NCBI GenBank assembly: GCA_945952065.1
Contig: CAMFGY010000036.1
Coordinates: 1-44,263 of the forward strand
Reading direction: 5' to 3'
Source: an uncultured Burkholderiales bacterium
GTDB lineage: Bacteria > Pseudomonadota > Gammaproteobacteria > Burkholderiales > Burkholderiaceae_C
DNA length: 44,263 nucleotides
The position numbers were made by a program, and so were the translations under genes. Below, in pieces: positions 23,609 to 30,666 of the stretch (the stretch's first letter is position 1; every line of letters starts with the position of its first letter). The notes under the pieces were generated by a model. The model made no database searches. It had not been told where the DNA came from and saw only the letters and a list, made by a program, of their open reading frames with translations.

Positions 23609-24673
23609 TCAGTGAGGGAAAGGCCAAAGCCGCAGCTTTTCTTTGGCCGTGGCCCACAAGCGCGCCAGCCCATGGGGCTCGACGATCAGGAAGAACACGA
23701 TCAAGGCCCCAAACACCATGGTGGTGAGGTGCGAAGACATCGCGGTGGACATGCTCAGCCCCAGGGCCGCAGGCATGCGGTCCAGCAACAAGGGCAAGAG
23801 CACGATGAAGGCAGCGCCCAGAAAGCCCCCCATGATGGAGCCCAGGCCGCCGATGATGACCATGAAGAGCAGTTGAAAGCTGCGGTCGATATTGAAGGCG
23901 GCGGGCTCCCAGGCCCCCAGGTGGATGAAGCCCCACAAGCCCCCCGCCACGCCGACGATGAAGGCGCTGACCGCAAAGGCGCTGAGCTTGGCGTAAATGG
24001 GGCGGATGCCTATCACCGCGGCGGCCACATCCATATCCCGCATGGCCATCCATTCCCGGCCGATATTGGAGCGCACCAAATTCTTGGCCAGCAGCGCAAA
24101 CACCAGCACAAAACTCAGACAGAACAAGTACTTGGCCACCGGGCTTTCAATCGGCAGGCCCAGCACTTGCAAGCCCGCCACGCTGACCGAGCCGGAGTCC
24201 GAGCCATTGGTCACCCATTTCAAGCGCAGCGCCGCCCAATCGACAAAGAACTGCGCCGCCAGCGTGGCCACCGCCAAATACAGGCCCTTGATGCGCAGAG
24301 AAGGCACGCCAAAAATCACGCCGACCACGGTCGAACACAGCCCCCCCAGCAGCAGCGAGGCAATCAGCGGCATGCCCTCGATCCGCACTTGAAAGTTGTA
24401 AGCTGCATAAGCGCCCACGGCCATGAAGGCCCCCGTGCCCAGCGAGATCTGCCCGCAATAGCCGACCAAGATATTGAGCCCCAGCGCCGCCAGCGAGAGG
24501 ATCAAAAACGGGGTGAGGATGGCGCGAAACCAGTATTCCGGCGCGGTCAGCGGCACCGCCACAAAGGCCACGAGCAAAAGCAAGGCCATGGCCCAGCGGT
24601 CCTGCCGGATCGGCAGGATCTGCTGATCGGCGTGGTAGCTGGATTTGAACTGGCCGTTTTCTCTATAAAACAT
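23609..24673 (-). CDS. livM: Branched-chain amino acid-type ABC transporter permease LivM
   Basis: A 354-residue integral membrane subunit with about nine to ten hydrophobic helices after a 28-residue polar N-terminus. The LivM family signatures LNILVGYCGQISLGTGAFMAVGAYA, PSLRIKGLYLAVATLA and the cytoplasmic EAA-like loop GREWMAMRDMDVAAAVIGI can be seen. The C-terminal segment MVFGALIVFFLIVEPHGLARL is typical. It forms the channel with LivH. The ATG is preceded by GGAG. It lies 96 bp after livH; that gap contains a 9-bp hairpin. Confidence 0.93.
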   Translation of the reverse strand: MFYRENGQFKSSYHADQQILPIRQDRWAMALLLLVAFVAVPLTAPEYWFRAILTPFLILSLAALGLNILVGYCGQISLGTGAFMAVGAYAAYNFQVRIEGMPLIASLLLGGLCSTVVGVIFGVPSLRIKGLYLAVATLAAQFFVDWAALRLKWVTNGSDSGSVSVAGLQVLGLPIESPVAKYLFCLSFVLVFALLAKNLVRSNIGREWMAMRDMDVAAAVIGIRPIYAKLSAFAVSAFIVGVAGGLWGFIHLGAWEPAAFNIDRSFQLLFMVIIGGLGSIMGGFLGAAFIVLLPLLLDRMPAALGLSMSTAMSSHLTTMVFGALIVFFLIVEPHGLARLWATAKEKLRLWPFPH

Positions 24674-24769
24674 GGCTTGCTCCGATGATCGTTTGACGCC
24701 GGCCGATCATTGCGATCGCTTCACTTCGCTGCGCGAAGTGAGCCTTCTCTGAAAAATCATTGCCCGGCT
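24674..24769. other. livH-livM gap with stem-loop
   Basis: The 96-bp gap holds a 9-bp perfect stem TCACTTCGC/GCGAAGTGA (24721-24729 with 24733-24741, 3-nt loop) and a second, longer-range pairing ATGATCG/CGATCAT just upstream of livM. No T-run follows, so an mRNA-stability or processing element is more likely than a terminator. Confidence 0.45.
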
Positions 24770-25699
24770 TCATACGCGGTCAATGATTTTTTCGCCGAAG
24801 AGGCCTTGGGGCCGGATCAGCAGGAACAGCAGCGCCAGCACATAGGCGAACCAAATTTCGATGCCGCCCCCCAGATGCGGGCCGACATAGATTTCGGAGA
24901 GTTTTTCGCCCACGCCGATGATGAGCCCACCGATGATGGCGCCGGGCACCGAGGTCAGCCCGCCCAGGATCACCACCGGCAGCGCCTTCAGCGCCACCAG
25001 CGAGAGCGAGAACTGCACACCCAGCTTGCTGCCCCAGATGATGCCGGCCACCAGGGCCACAAAGCCCGCCACACTCCAAACAATGACCCAGATGGTGGAC
25101 AGCGGAATGCCGATGGACTGCGCGGCTTGATGGTCATCCGCCACGGCACGCAAGGCCCGACCGGTGGCGGTCTTTTGAAAGAACAGGGCCAGCAAGGCCA
25201 CCAGGGCGGCGGCAATCAGGGCCGCATACAGGTCTTCCTTGCTGAGCAGCAGGCCACCCTGGAAGACCGACTCGGCCACGATGACCGGGTCTTTGGGCAT
25301 GCCCACATCGATCTTGTAAATGTCATTGCCGAACAGGGTCTGGCCCAGTCCGTCGAGAAAATAAGTAATGCCCAAGGTGGCCATCAAGAGCGTGATGCCC
25401 TCTTGGTTGACCAAGCGCGACAGCACCAGACGCTCGATCACCCAAGCCACCAGCACCATCAGCGCAAACGCGGCGACAAAAGCGAGCAGATTGGCCATCA
25501 GCAGGCCCTGCACCCCGGTCCATTGCGGAATCCATTCGGCAAAGCGCGCCATCGCCAGGGCCGCAAACAAGACCATGGCGCCTTGGGCGAAGTTGAAGAC
25601 GCCCGAGGCCTTGTAGATCAGCACAAAGCCCAGGGCGATGAGCGAATACAACATGCCGGACATCAGCCCGCCCATCAGTGTTTCGAGGAAGAAGCCCAT
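24770..25699 (-). CDS. livH: Branched-chain amino acid-type ABC transporter permease LivH
   Basis: A 309-residue permease with about eight hydrophobic segments. Family elements are GLMSGMLYSLIALGFVLIYK, ASGVFNFAQGAMVLF, the cytosolic loop TGRALRAVADDHQAAQSIGI that contacts the ATPases, and LGGLTSVPGAIIGGLIIGV. The C-terminus LLIRPQGLFGEK is the usual LivH ending. The ATG at 25697-25699 is used, with AGAGG upstream; a longer in-frame version overlaps livG and lacks hydrophobic character. It starts 16 bp after the livG stop, so both are co-transcribed. Confidence 0.93.
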   Translation of the reverse strand: MGFFLETLMGGLMSGMLYSLIALGFVLIYKASGVFNFAQGAMVLFAALAMARFAEWIPQWTGVQGLLMANLLAFVAAFALMVLVAWVIERLVLSRLVNQEGITLLMATLGITYFLDGLGQTLFGNDIYKIDVGMPKDPVIVAESVFQGGLLLSKEDLYAALIAAALVALLALFFQKTATGRALRAVADDHQAAQSIGIPLSTIWVIVWSVAGFVALVAGIIWGSKLGVQFSLSLVALKALPVVILGGLTSVPGAIIGGLIIGVGEKLSEIYVGPHLGGGIEIWFAYVLALLFLLIRPQGLFGEKIIDRV

Positions 25700-25715
25700 A
25701 AAACCTCTGCTCTGC

Positions 25716-26513
25716 TCAGTGGCTGGTGCCCAAATAGGCACGGATGACGTCTTCGTTACGCCGCACCTCATCGGGTGTGCCATCGCCGATTTTTTTGCCG
25801 TAGTCCAGCACCACCACGCGGTCGGAGATGTCCATCACCACGCCCATGTCGTGCTCGATCAGCACGATGGTGGTGCCGAACTCATCGTTGACGTCGAGGA
25901 TGAAGCGGCACATGTCCTGCTTCTCTTCCACATTCATGCCGGCCATGGGTTCATCCAGCAGCAGCACCTTGGGCTCCATGGCCAGGGCGCGGCCCAAATC
26001 GACGCGCTTTTGCAAGCCATAGGGCAGGCGCCCCACAGGGGTCTTGCGGTAGGCCTGGATTTCTAAGAAGTCGATGATGCGTTCGACCTTCTCGCGTTGC
26101 GCCACCTCTTCCCGCTCGGCCGGCCCCCAGCCCCAGGGGTCGCGCAAGGCCTGCCAAAAGAGATTGCACTTCATGTGCAAGTTGCGGCCCGTCATGATGT
26201 TGTCCAACACGCTCATGCCTTTGAACAGGGCCAGGTTCTGAAAGGTGCGCGCCACGCCCATCTCGGCCACTTGGCGCGAATTCATGTGCTTGAAGTGGCG
26301 GCCCCGAAAGGTGATCTCGCCCTGCTGCGGCTGATAGACCCCGTTGATGCAATTGAGCATGGAGCTTTTGCCCGCGCCGTTGGGGCCGATGATGGAGCGA
26401 ATCTCATGCTCGCGCACATTGAAACTGATGTCGGTCAGCGCCTTCACCCCGCCAAAGCTCAGCGAGATGTTGTTGACTTCGAGGATGACCTCGCCAATGG
26501 TTCGCTGGGGCAT
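25716..26513 (-). CDS. livG: Branched-chain amino acid-type ABC transporter ATPase LivG
   Basis: A 265-residue ATPase subunit. Walker A is GPNGAGKSS (43-51), the family segment GVARTFQNLALFKGMSVLDN follows, the ABC signature region is LPYGLQKRVDLGRAL (a LivG-type variant of LSGGQ), and Walker B is KVLLLDEPMAGMN. The H-loop lies in VLIEHDMGVVM. The insert about 118-145 (RDPWGWGPAEREEVAQ) fits the LivG subgroup of ligase-linked operons. The start codon overlaps the upstream acyl-CoA synthetase stop (TGATG), indicating translational coupling of the ligase with the importer. Confidence 0.94.
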   Translation of the reverse strand: MPQRTIGEVILEVNNISLSFGGVKALTDISFNVREHEIRSIIGPNGAGKSSMLNCINGVYQPQQGEITFRGRHFKHMNSRQVAEMGVARTFQNLALFKGMSVLDNIMTGRNLHMKCNLFWQALRDPWGWGPAEREEVAQREKVERIIDFLEIQAYRKTPVGRLPYGLQKRVDLGRALAMEPKVLLLDEPMAGMNVEEKQDMCRFILDVNDEFGTTIVLIEHDMGVVMDISDRVVVLDYGKKIGDGTPDEVRRNEDVIRAYLGTSH

Positions 26514-28459
26514 CAGGCGGCCCTCCCCACGCTTGAAAAGATCTGGGTGTCGACAATCTTCAAATCGGCCGACACCGAACCGCTGCGCCCGTCTTCAAAC
26601 TTCACCGCCGTCTCGATGAATTGCGAGTGCTTGCCGCCATACAAGGCGTCGATCAAGACGCGGTACTTGTCGGCAATGGCGCCGCGCCGCACTTTGCGGG
26701 TGCGGGTCAGCTCGCCATCGTCAGCGTCCAATTCTTTGTGCAGGATCAAAAAGCGGCTGATCTGGCTGCCGGCCAGCATCGCGTCTTCGGCCAAATCGGC
26801 GTTGACCTTTTCCACACAGTCGCGAATCAGCTCATAGACCTCGGGCTTTTGCGCCAGATCGGTGTAGCCGGCGTAGGGCAGATTGCGCCGCTCGGCCCAG
26901 TTGCCCACCGCATCAAAGTCGATATTGATGAAGGCGCAGACCTTTTCGCGCCCATCGCCAAAGGCCACCGCCTCTTTGATGTGGGCAAAGAACTTCAGCT
27001 TGTTCTCCACATATTTGGGCGCAAACATGGCGCCGTCATGCGCGCCGCCACGGATGCGGCCCACGTCTTTGGCGCGGTCGATGATCTTCAGATGCCCATG
27101 CCCATCGATGAAGCCGGCGTCGCCGCTGTGGTACCAGCCGTCTGCGGTCAAGACCTCGGCGGTGGCCGCCTCGTTCTTGTAATAGCCCTTGAGCAAGCCG
27201 GGCGACTTGATGAGGATTTCGCCGTTCTCGGCCAACTTGATTTCCACCCCCTCGATCGGCACGCCCACGGTGTCGGCGCGCGCTTCGTGGTCAGGCTGCA
27301 GGCAGACGAACACCGCCGTCTCGGTGGAGCCATAGAGCTGCTTCAAATTGATGCCCAGGCTGCGGTAGAAGCTGAACAGATCGGGGCCAATGGCCTCGCC
27401 CGCGGTGTAGGCCACGCGCACCCGCGACAGGCCCAAGGTGTTGCGCAAGGGCCCGTAGATGGCCAGATTGCCCAAGGCGTATTTGCAGCGGTCGAGCAAG
27501 CCCACCGGCTTGCCATCCATCAGCGCCGGGCCCACCCGGCGGGCCAGCGCCATGCAGCGCGCAAACAGCCAGCGCTTGGCGGCGCTGGCGTCTTCCATGC
27601 GAATCATCACGCTGGTCAGCAAGGCCTCGAACACACGCGGCGGCGCGAAGTAATAGGTCGGGCCGATTTCCTTCAGATCGATATTGACCGTGCTGGCCGA
27701 TTCGGGGCAGTTCACCACATAGCCACAGACCAACCACTGCGCAAAGCTGAAGATGTTCTGGCCGATCCAGGCCGGCGGCAGATAGGCCAGCACCTCCTCT
27801 TGCGCGCTCAAACGGTCAAAGCGTGCGCCGGCCTGTGCCCGGTCGATCAGGCTCTGGTGGGTGTGCACCACGCCCTTGGGGTTGCCGGTGGTGCCCGAGG
27901 TGAAGAACATTGCCGCCACATCGCCGGGCTGCCCCGCTTGCAACTCGGCCGCAAAAAACTCGGGCGCTGACAAGGCATGCTCGCGCCCACGGGCGCAGAG
28001 TTCATCCAAAGAGGCCAGCCCCGTCTCCGCGTAATTGCGCAAGCCCCGTGGGTCATCGAACCAGATGGTTTTGAGCTGCGGGCAGTCGTCACGCAGCTCC
28101 AGCATCTTGTCGACCTGCTCCTGGTCTTCCACCACGGCAAAGGCGATCTCGGCGTTGTTGATCGGGAAGACAAATTCAGCCGCCACCGCGTCCTGATACA
28201 GCGGCACCGGGATGGCCCCCAGCGCTTGCGCCGCCAACATGGCCGCCGACAAGCGCGGCCGGTTCTCCCCCACCACCACCAGATGATCGCCACGGCGCAG
28301 CCCCGCTGCCGCAAAACCATGGGCCATCTCCTGAACCAGGGCGGCCAGCTGACGCCATGTCAAGGCCTGCCAGATACCGTACTGCTTTTCGCGCAATGCT
28401 GGCGCATTGGGCCGCTGGGCCGCATGCGCGAGCAAAAGCCGGGGGAAAGTACTCGCCAC
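26513..28459 (-). CDS. Long-chain acyl-CoA synthetase-like AMP-binding protein
   Basis: A 648-residue cytosolic enzyme of the long-chain fatty acid-CoA ligase (FadD15/ACSL) type that would form an acyl-adenylate and then acyl-CoA. The P-loop MFFTSGTTGNPKG lies near 185-197, the YGSTE motif near 376-380, and the conserved GWYHSGDAGFIDGHGHLKII with the hinge RAKDVGRIRGG follows. The start is probably GTG at 28457-28459, preceded by AGGAG 9 bp away (28469-28473); a much longer in-frame reading would run across the promoter region and into the Crp/Fnr gene. It is the first gene of the importer operon, and its stop overlaps livG. The acid, perhaps an aromatic or fatty acid, is unknown. Confidence 0.9.
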   Translation of the reverse strand: MASTFPRLLLAHAAQRPNAPALREKQYGIWQALTWRQLAALVQEMAHGFAAAGLRRGDHLVVVGENRPRLSAAMLAAQALGAIPVPLYQDAVAAEFVFPINNAEIAFAVVEDQEQVDKMLELRDDCPQLKTIWFDDPRGLRNYAETGLASLDELCARGREHALSAPEFFAAELQAGQPGDVAAMFFTSGTTGNPKGVVHTHQSLIDRAQAGARFDRLSAQEEVLAYLPPAWIGQNIFSFAQWLVCGYVVNCPESASTVNIDLKEIGPTYYFAPPRVFEALLTSVMIRMEDASAAKRWLFARCMALARRVGPALMDGKPVGLLDRCKYALGNLAIYGPLRNTLGLSRVRVAYTAGEAIGPDLFSFYRSLGINLKQLYGSTETAVFVCLQPDHEARADTVGVPIEGVEIKLAENGEILIKSPGLLKGYYKNEAATAEVLTADGWYHSGDAGFIDGHGHLKIIDRAKDVGRIRGGAHDGAMFAPKYVENKLKFFAHIKEAVAFGDGREKVCAFINIDFDAVGNWAERRNLPYAGYTDLAQKPEVYELIRDCVEKVNADLAEDAMLAGSQISRFLILHKELDADDGELTRTRKVRRGAIADKYRVLIDALYGGKHSQFIETAVKFEDGRSGSVSADLKIVDTQIFSSVGRAA

Positions 28460-28571
28460 CTTGTTTGTCTCCTGAACGATGTTGGGCTGTCGCTGACAGC
28501 GCACTCCGCTTGAAATCGGTGCGCCCGCCGCCTCAACACGCTGTGATCCTAGGGCCGGCTTTGACGTCATG

Positions 28572-28589
28572 TTGTCGTTGTAACGACAA
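28572..28589. promoter_or_regulatory. CRP-geometry palindrome between the ligase/liv operon and crp/fnr gene
   Basis: TTGTCGTT-GT-AACGACAA is an 18-bp sequence with 8-bp perfect arms. Read as TGTCG-N6-CGACA it has the 5-6-5 spacing of Crp/Fnr operators. It sits 113 bp upstream of the ligase GTG and 90 bp upstream of the Crp/Fnr ATG. On the plus strand it overlaps the 3' part of a possible promoter, TTGACG (28561-28566) and GACAAT (28585-28590) with an 18-bp spacer. Confidence 0.65.
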
Positions 28590-28627
28590 TCCAAGGGACT
28601 TCCCCGCCCCGTGCTTTCCCCTAGAAG

Positions 28628-28653
28628 CGGCAGGCTGGACTGTAAGCCTGCCG
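28628..28653. promoter_or_regulatory. Inverted repeat upstream of the Crp/Fnr gene
   Basis: CGGCAGGCT and AGCCTGCCG are 9-bp perfect arms with an 8-bp spacer, ending 26 bp before the Crp/Fnr start. If transcription starts near 28597, it would be a leader hairpin close to the ribosome site; otherwise it may be a second operator. No T-tract follows. Confidence 0.45.
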
Positions 28654-28679
28654 TCATGTGTTGGCACCGACACTGAGGC

Positions 28680-29426
28680 ATGAACGCGCCCGAAGCCAGC
28701 CACACCCCTCTTCGACAACGCGCCCGCGCAGCCACGGCGCAAGAACTCGAAGCCATCCCCTGGTTACTGGTGCTGACGCCCGAACAGCGCCAACAAACCC
28801 TGGTCCAGTTGCAGGTGGCCGACGCCGAGGTGGGTGAACGCGTTTGCCGGATTGGACGCCCTGCAAACTTCTGGTTTGGGGTCATCGACGGCCTGCTGAA
28901 AATGAGCAACGACGACTCCAGCGGCCCGGCCATCACCTTCACCGGCATCCCGCCCGGCGGCTGGTTCGGCGAAGGCACCCTGCTCAAGCGCGAGGCCTAC
29001 CGCTACAACATCCAGGCGCTGCGGCGCAGCGTGGTGGCGGGCCTGCCGATTGAGACCTTTCATCACCTGCTGGAAACCAGCATCAGCTTCAACCGCTATA
29101 TGTTGAATCAGCTGAACGAGCGGGTGGGCCAGTTCATTGCCGCCCGTGAGATGGACCGCATCTCCGACCCCGATCTGCGCGTGGCCCGCCATCTGGCCGC
29201 CTTGTTTCACCCGCAGCTCTACCCCGGCGTGGGCGGGCTTTTGCGCATCACCCAGCAAGAACTCGGTTACTTGGTCGGCCTGTCAAGGCAGCGCGTCAAC
29301 CAGGCCTTGAATCAGCTGTCCGGCCGCCAACTGATCCGTGTGGAGTATGGCGGCGTGCGAGTGCTTGATCTGAATGGACTCCGGAGTTTCCCTGTGTCGC
29401 CCGGTCTGAGCGGCGCGCCCCTATGA
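28680..29426 (+). CDS. Crp/Fnr-family transcriptional regulator
   Basis: A 248-residue regulator. An N-terminal cyclic-nucleotide-binding-like beta barrel (about 35-150) contains PPGGWFGEGTLLKREAYRY, the dimer helix spans about 135-165, and a winged helix-turn-helix (about 185-235) includes ITQQELGYLVGLSRQRVNQA with recognition helix SRQRVNQALNQL. There is no N-terminal cysteine set for an iron-sulfur cluster, so it is not a true FNR; the Arg that binds cAMP phosphate in CRP is not obvious (the barrel reads LLKREAYRYN), so the effector is open. The divergent position, sharing the operator-like palindrome with the ligase/liv operon, makes it the probable regulator of that operon. Confidence 0.88.
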   Translation: MNAPEASHTPLRQRARAATAQELEAIPWLLVLTPEQRQQTLVQLQVADAEVGERVCRIGRPANFWFGVIDGLLKMSNDDSSGPAITFTGIPPGGWFGEGTLLKREAYRYNIQALRRSVVAGLPIETFHHLLETSISFNRYMLNQLNERVGQFIAAREMDRISDPDLRVARHLAALFHPQLYPGVGGLLRITQQELGYLVGLSRQRVNQALNQLSGRQLIRVEYGGVRVLDLNGLRSFPVSPGLSGAPL

Positions 29427-29467
29427 ATGGGTGGCTGCACTGCTTGTTTTTCCGATAGGCGCAGATG

Positions 29468-29486
29468 GCAAGTTATGCTAACTTGC
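29468..29486. promoter_or_regulatory. Palindrome upstream of the GDSL PEP-CTERM gene
   Basis: GCAAGTTA-TGC-TAACTTGC has 8-bp perfect arms around 3 bp and ends 51 bp before the ATG. It is less GC-rich than its surroundings and would overlap a promoter positioned for a 30- to 50-bp leader, so it is an operator candidate for an unidentified regulator. Confidence 0.5.
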
Positions 29487-29537
29487 GATTCACACATCTC
29501 CTTACAACTCACCGCCCAAGCCCAGGAACGCACCGCC

Positions 29538-30563
29538 ATGAAACCCAGTCTCTTGCAACAAGCTCTTGGAATCTCCGCGCTGGCCCTGAGCAGCTTGGCG
29601 CTGATGCTGCCCGGCTCTGCCGCGGCCTACAGCAAGGTCTATGTCTTTGGCGACAGCTTGTCGGACAGTGGCAACAACTATCTGCTGGGCGCTTTTGATC
29701 CCAACCAAGTGATCACCGGCAACAGCTATCTGGCGGGCAGCACCTACGCCCCAGGCGGTGGCTATCCCCTGGGCACTTACTCCAATGGCCCGGTCTGGGC
29801 CACCACCTTTGCGGCCTCCCTGGGCTTGAGCGCTGCGCCCTCCTGGGCGGGTGGCAGCAACTACGCCCATGGCGGCGCCCACACCAGCCAAAACCTGCCC
29901 GGCCCCTTCAGCATGAAGACCCAGGTCAGCATGTTCCTGAATGACACCCACAATGTCGCCGACAGCGACGCGCTCTACATCGTGGCCGGTGGCGGCATCA
30001 ACGCACAAATGGCGCTGCAAGCCATGAGCGACCCGACACTCACGCCGAGCCAGCGCATCAAAATCATCGCCAGCAACGCCAGCAATTACGCCACCGACAT
30101 CGGGGCCATGGTGGACAGCTTGCAGGCCGCAGGTGCGAAAAACCTGGTGGTCTGGAATTCGCCCAATGTGGGCTTGGCGCCCGTGGCCTCGGTCTACGGG
30201 GCCCAAGACACGCTCGATCTGCTGGCCACCACCATGAACGAGGCGCTGGCCTATCGCTTGGCTGGCGAAGTTGGCGTCAAAACCTTTGACTTCTACAGTT
30301 TCTCAGCCCAGGTCAAGGCCAACCCGGCCAGCTACGGCCTGCTCAATGTCAGCGATGCCTGCGGTGCTGCCAGCAACCACTGCGACCCGGCCACGGCCAT
30401 GTTCTGGGACGGCCTGCACCCCACGGCCAAAGGCCATCAGCTGATCGCCTCGGCCTTGTTGACACAGGTTCAGGCCGTGCCCGAGCCCTCCACCTATGGC
30501 TTGATGGCCCTGGGCTTGGTGGCGGTGGTGGGCATGGCGCGTCGCCGCAGCACACAGGCCTGA
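29538..30563 (+). CDS. GDSL/SGNH esterase with PEP-CTERM anchor
   Basis: A 341-residue exported hydrolase. The signal peptide (about 1-30) ends SAAAYS. The GDSL block is VFGDSLSDSGNN with catalytic Ser40; the oxyanion Gly/Asn contributions fit GGSNYAHGG (about 110) and VAGGGIN; the Asp-His pair is DGLHPTAKGH (Asp290, His293). The last 28 residues (314-341) are a PEP-CTERM tail: VPEPS, a hydrophobic stretch and RRR. It is predicted to be an acyl-ester hydrolase or polysaccharide deacetylase-like enzyme retained in the exosortase pathway. The start at 29538, with AGGAA 11 bp upstream, begins the signal peptide. A strong terminator follows. Confidence 0.9.
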   Translation: MKPSLLQQALGISALALSSLALMLPGSAAAYSKVYVFGDSLSDSGNNYLLGAFDPNQVITGNSYLAGSTYAPGGGYPLGTYSNGPVWATTFAASLGLSAAPSWAGGSNYAHGGAHTSQNLPGPFSMKTQVSMFLNDTHNVADSDALYIVAGGGINAQMALQAMSDPTLTPSQRIKIIASNASNYATDIGAMVDSLQAAGAKNLVVWNSPNVGLAPVASVYGAQDTLDLLATTMNEALAYRLAGEVGVKTFDFYSFSAQVKANPASYGLLNVSDACGAASNHCDPATAMFWDGLHPTAKGHQLIASALLTQVQAVPEPSTYGLMALGLVAVVGMARRRSTQA

Positions 30564-30585
30564 GCCCCGCGATTCAACACCCCCA

Positions 30586-30610
30586 GCCCCGCCGCAGCGG
30601 GGCTTTTTTT
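30586..30610 (+). terminator. Intrinsic terminator after the GDSL gene
   Basis: Stem GCCCCGC/GCGGGGC (7 bp, loop CGCA) is followed by TTTTTTT, 22 bp after the stop codon. Confidence 0.9.
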
Positions 30611-30627
30611 CGTCCAAGGCCGGCCCC

Positions 30628-30633
30628 TAGAAT
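30628..30633 (+). promoter_or_regulatory. Probable -10 (TAGAAT) of the DUF2339/DUF3999 operon
   Basis: TAGAAT lies 33 bp before the DUF2339 ATG, giving a leader of about 27 nt with a GGAGG site. The -35 window 17 bp upstream is only the T-run of the preceding terminator, so the promoter may be weak or activator-dependent. Confidence 0.5.
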
Positions 30634-30666
30634 CCCAGCCATCCACAAGCGCTGGGAGGCCACCGG

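Noticed and set aside
28460-28987. N-terminal extension of the acyl-CoA synthetase frame
   Set aside because: It would cross the divergent promoter region and overlap the Crp/Fnr gene. A GTG with a good AGGAG site at 28459 fits the family length.
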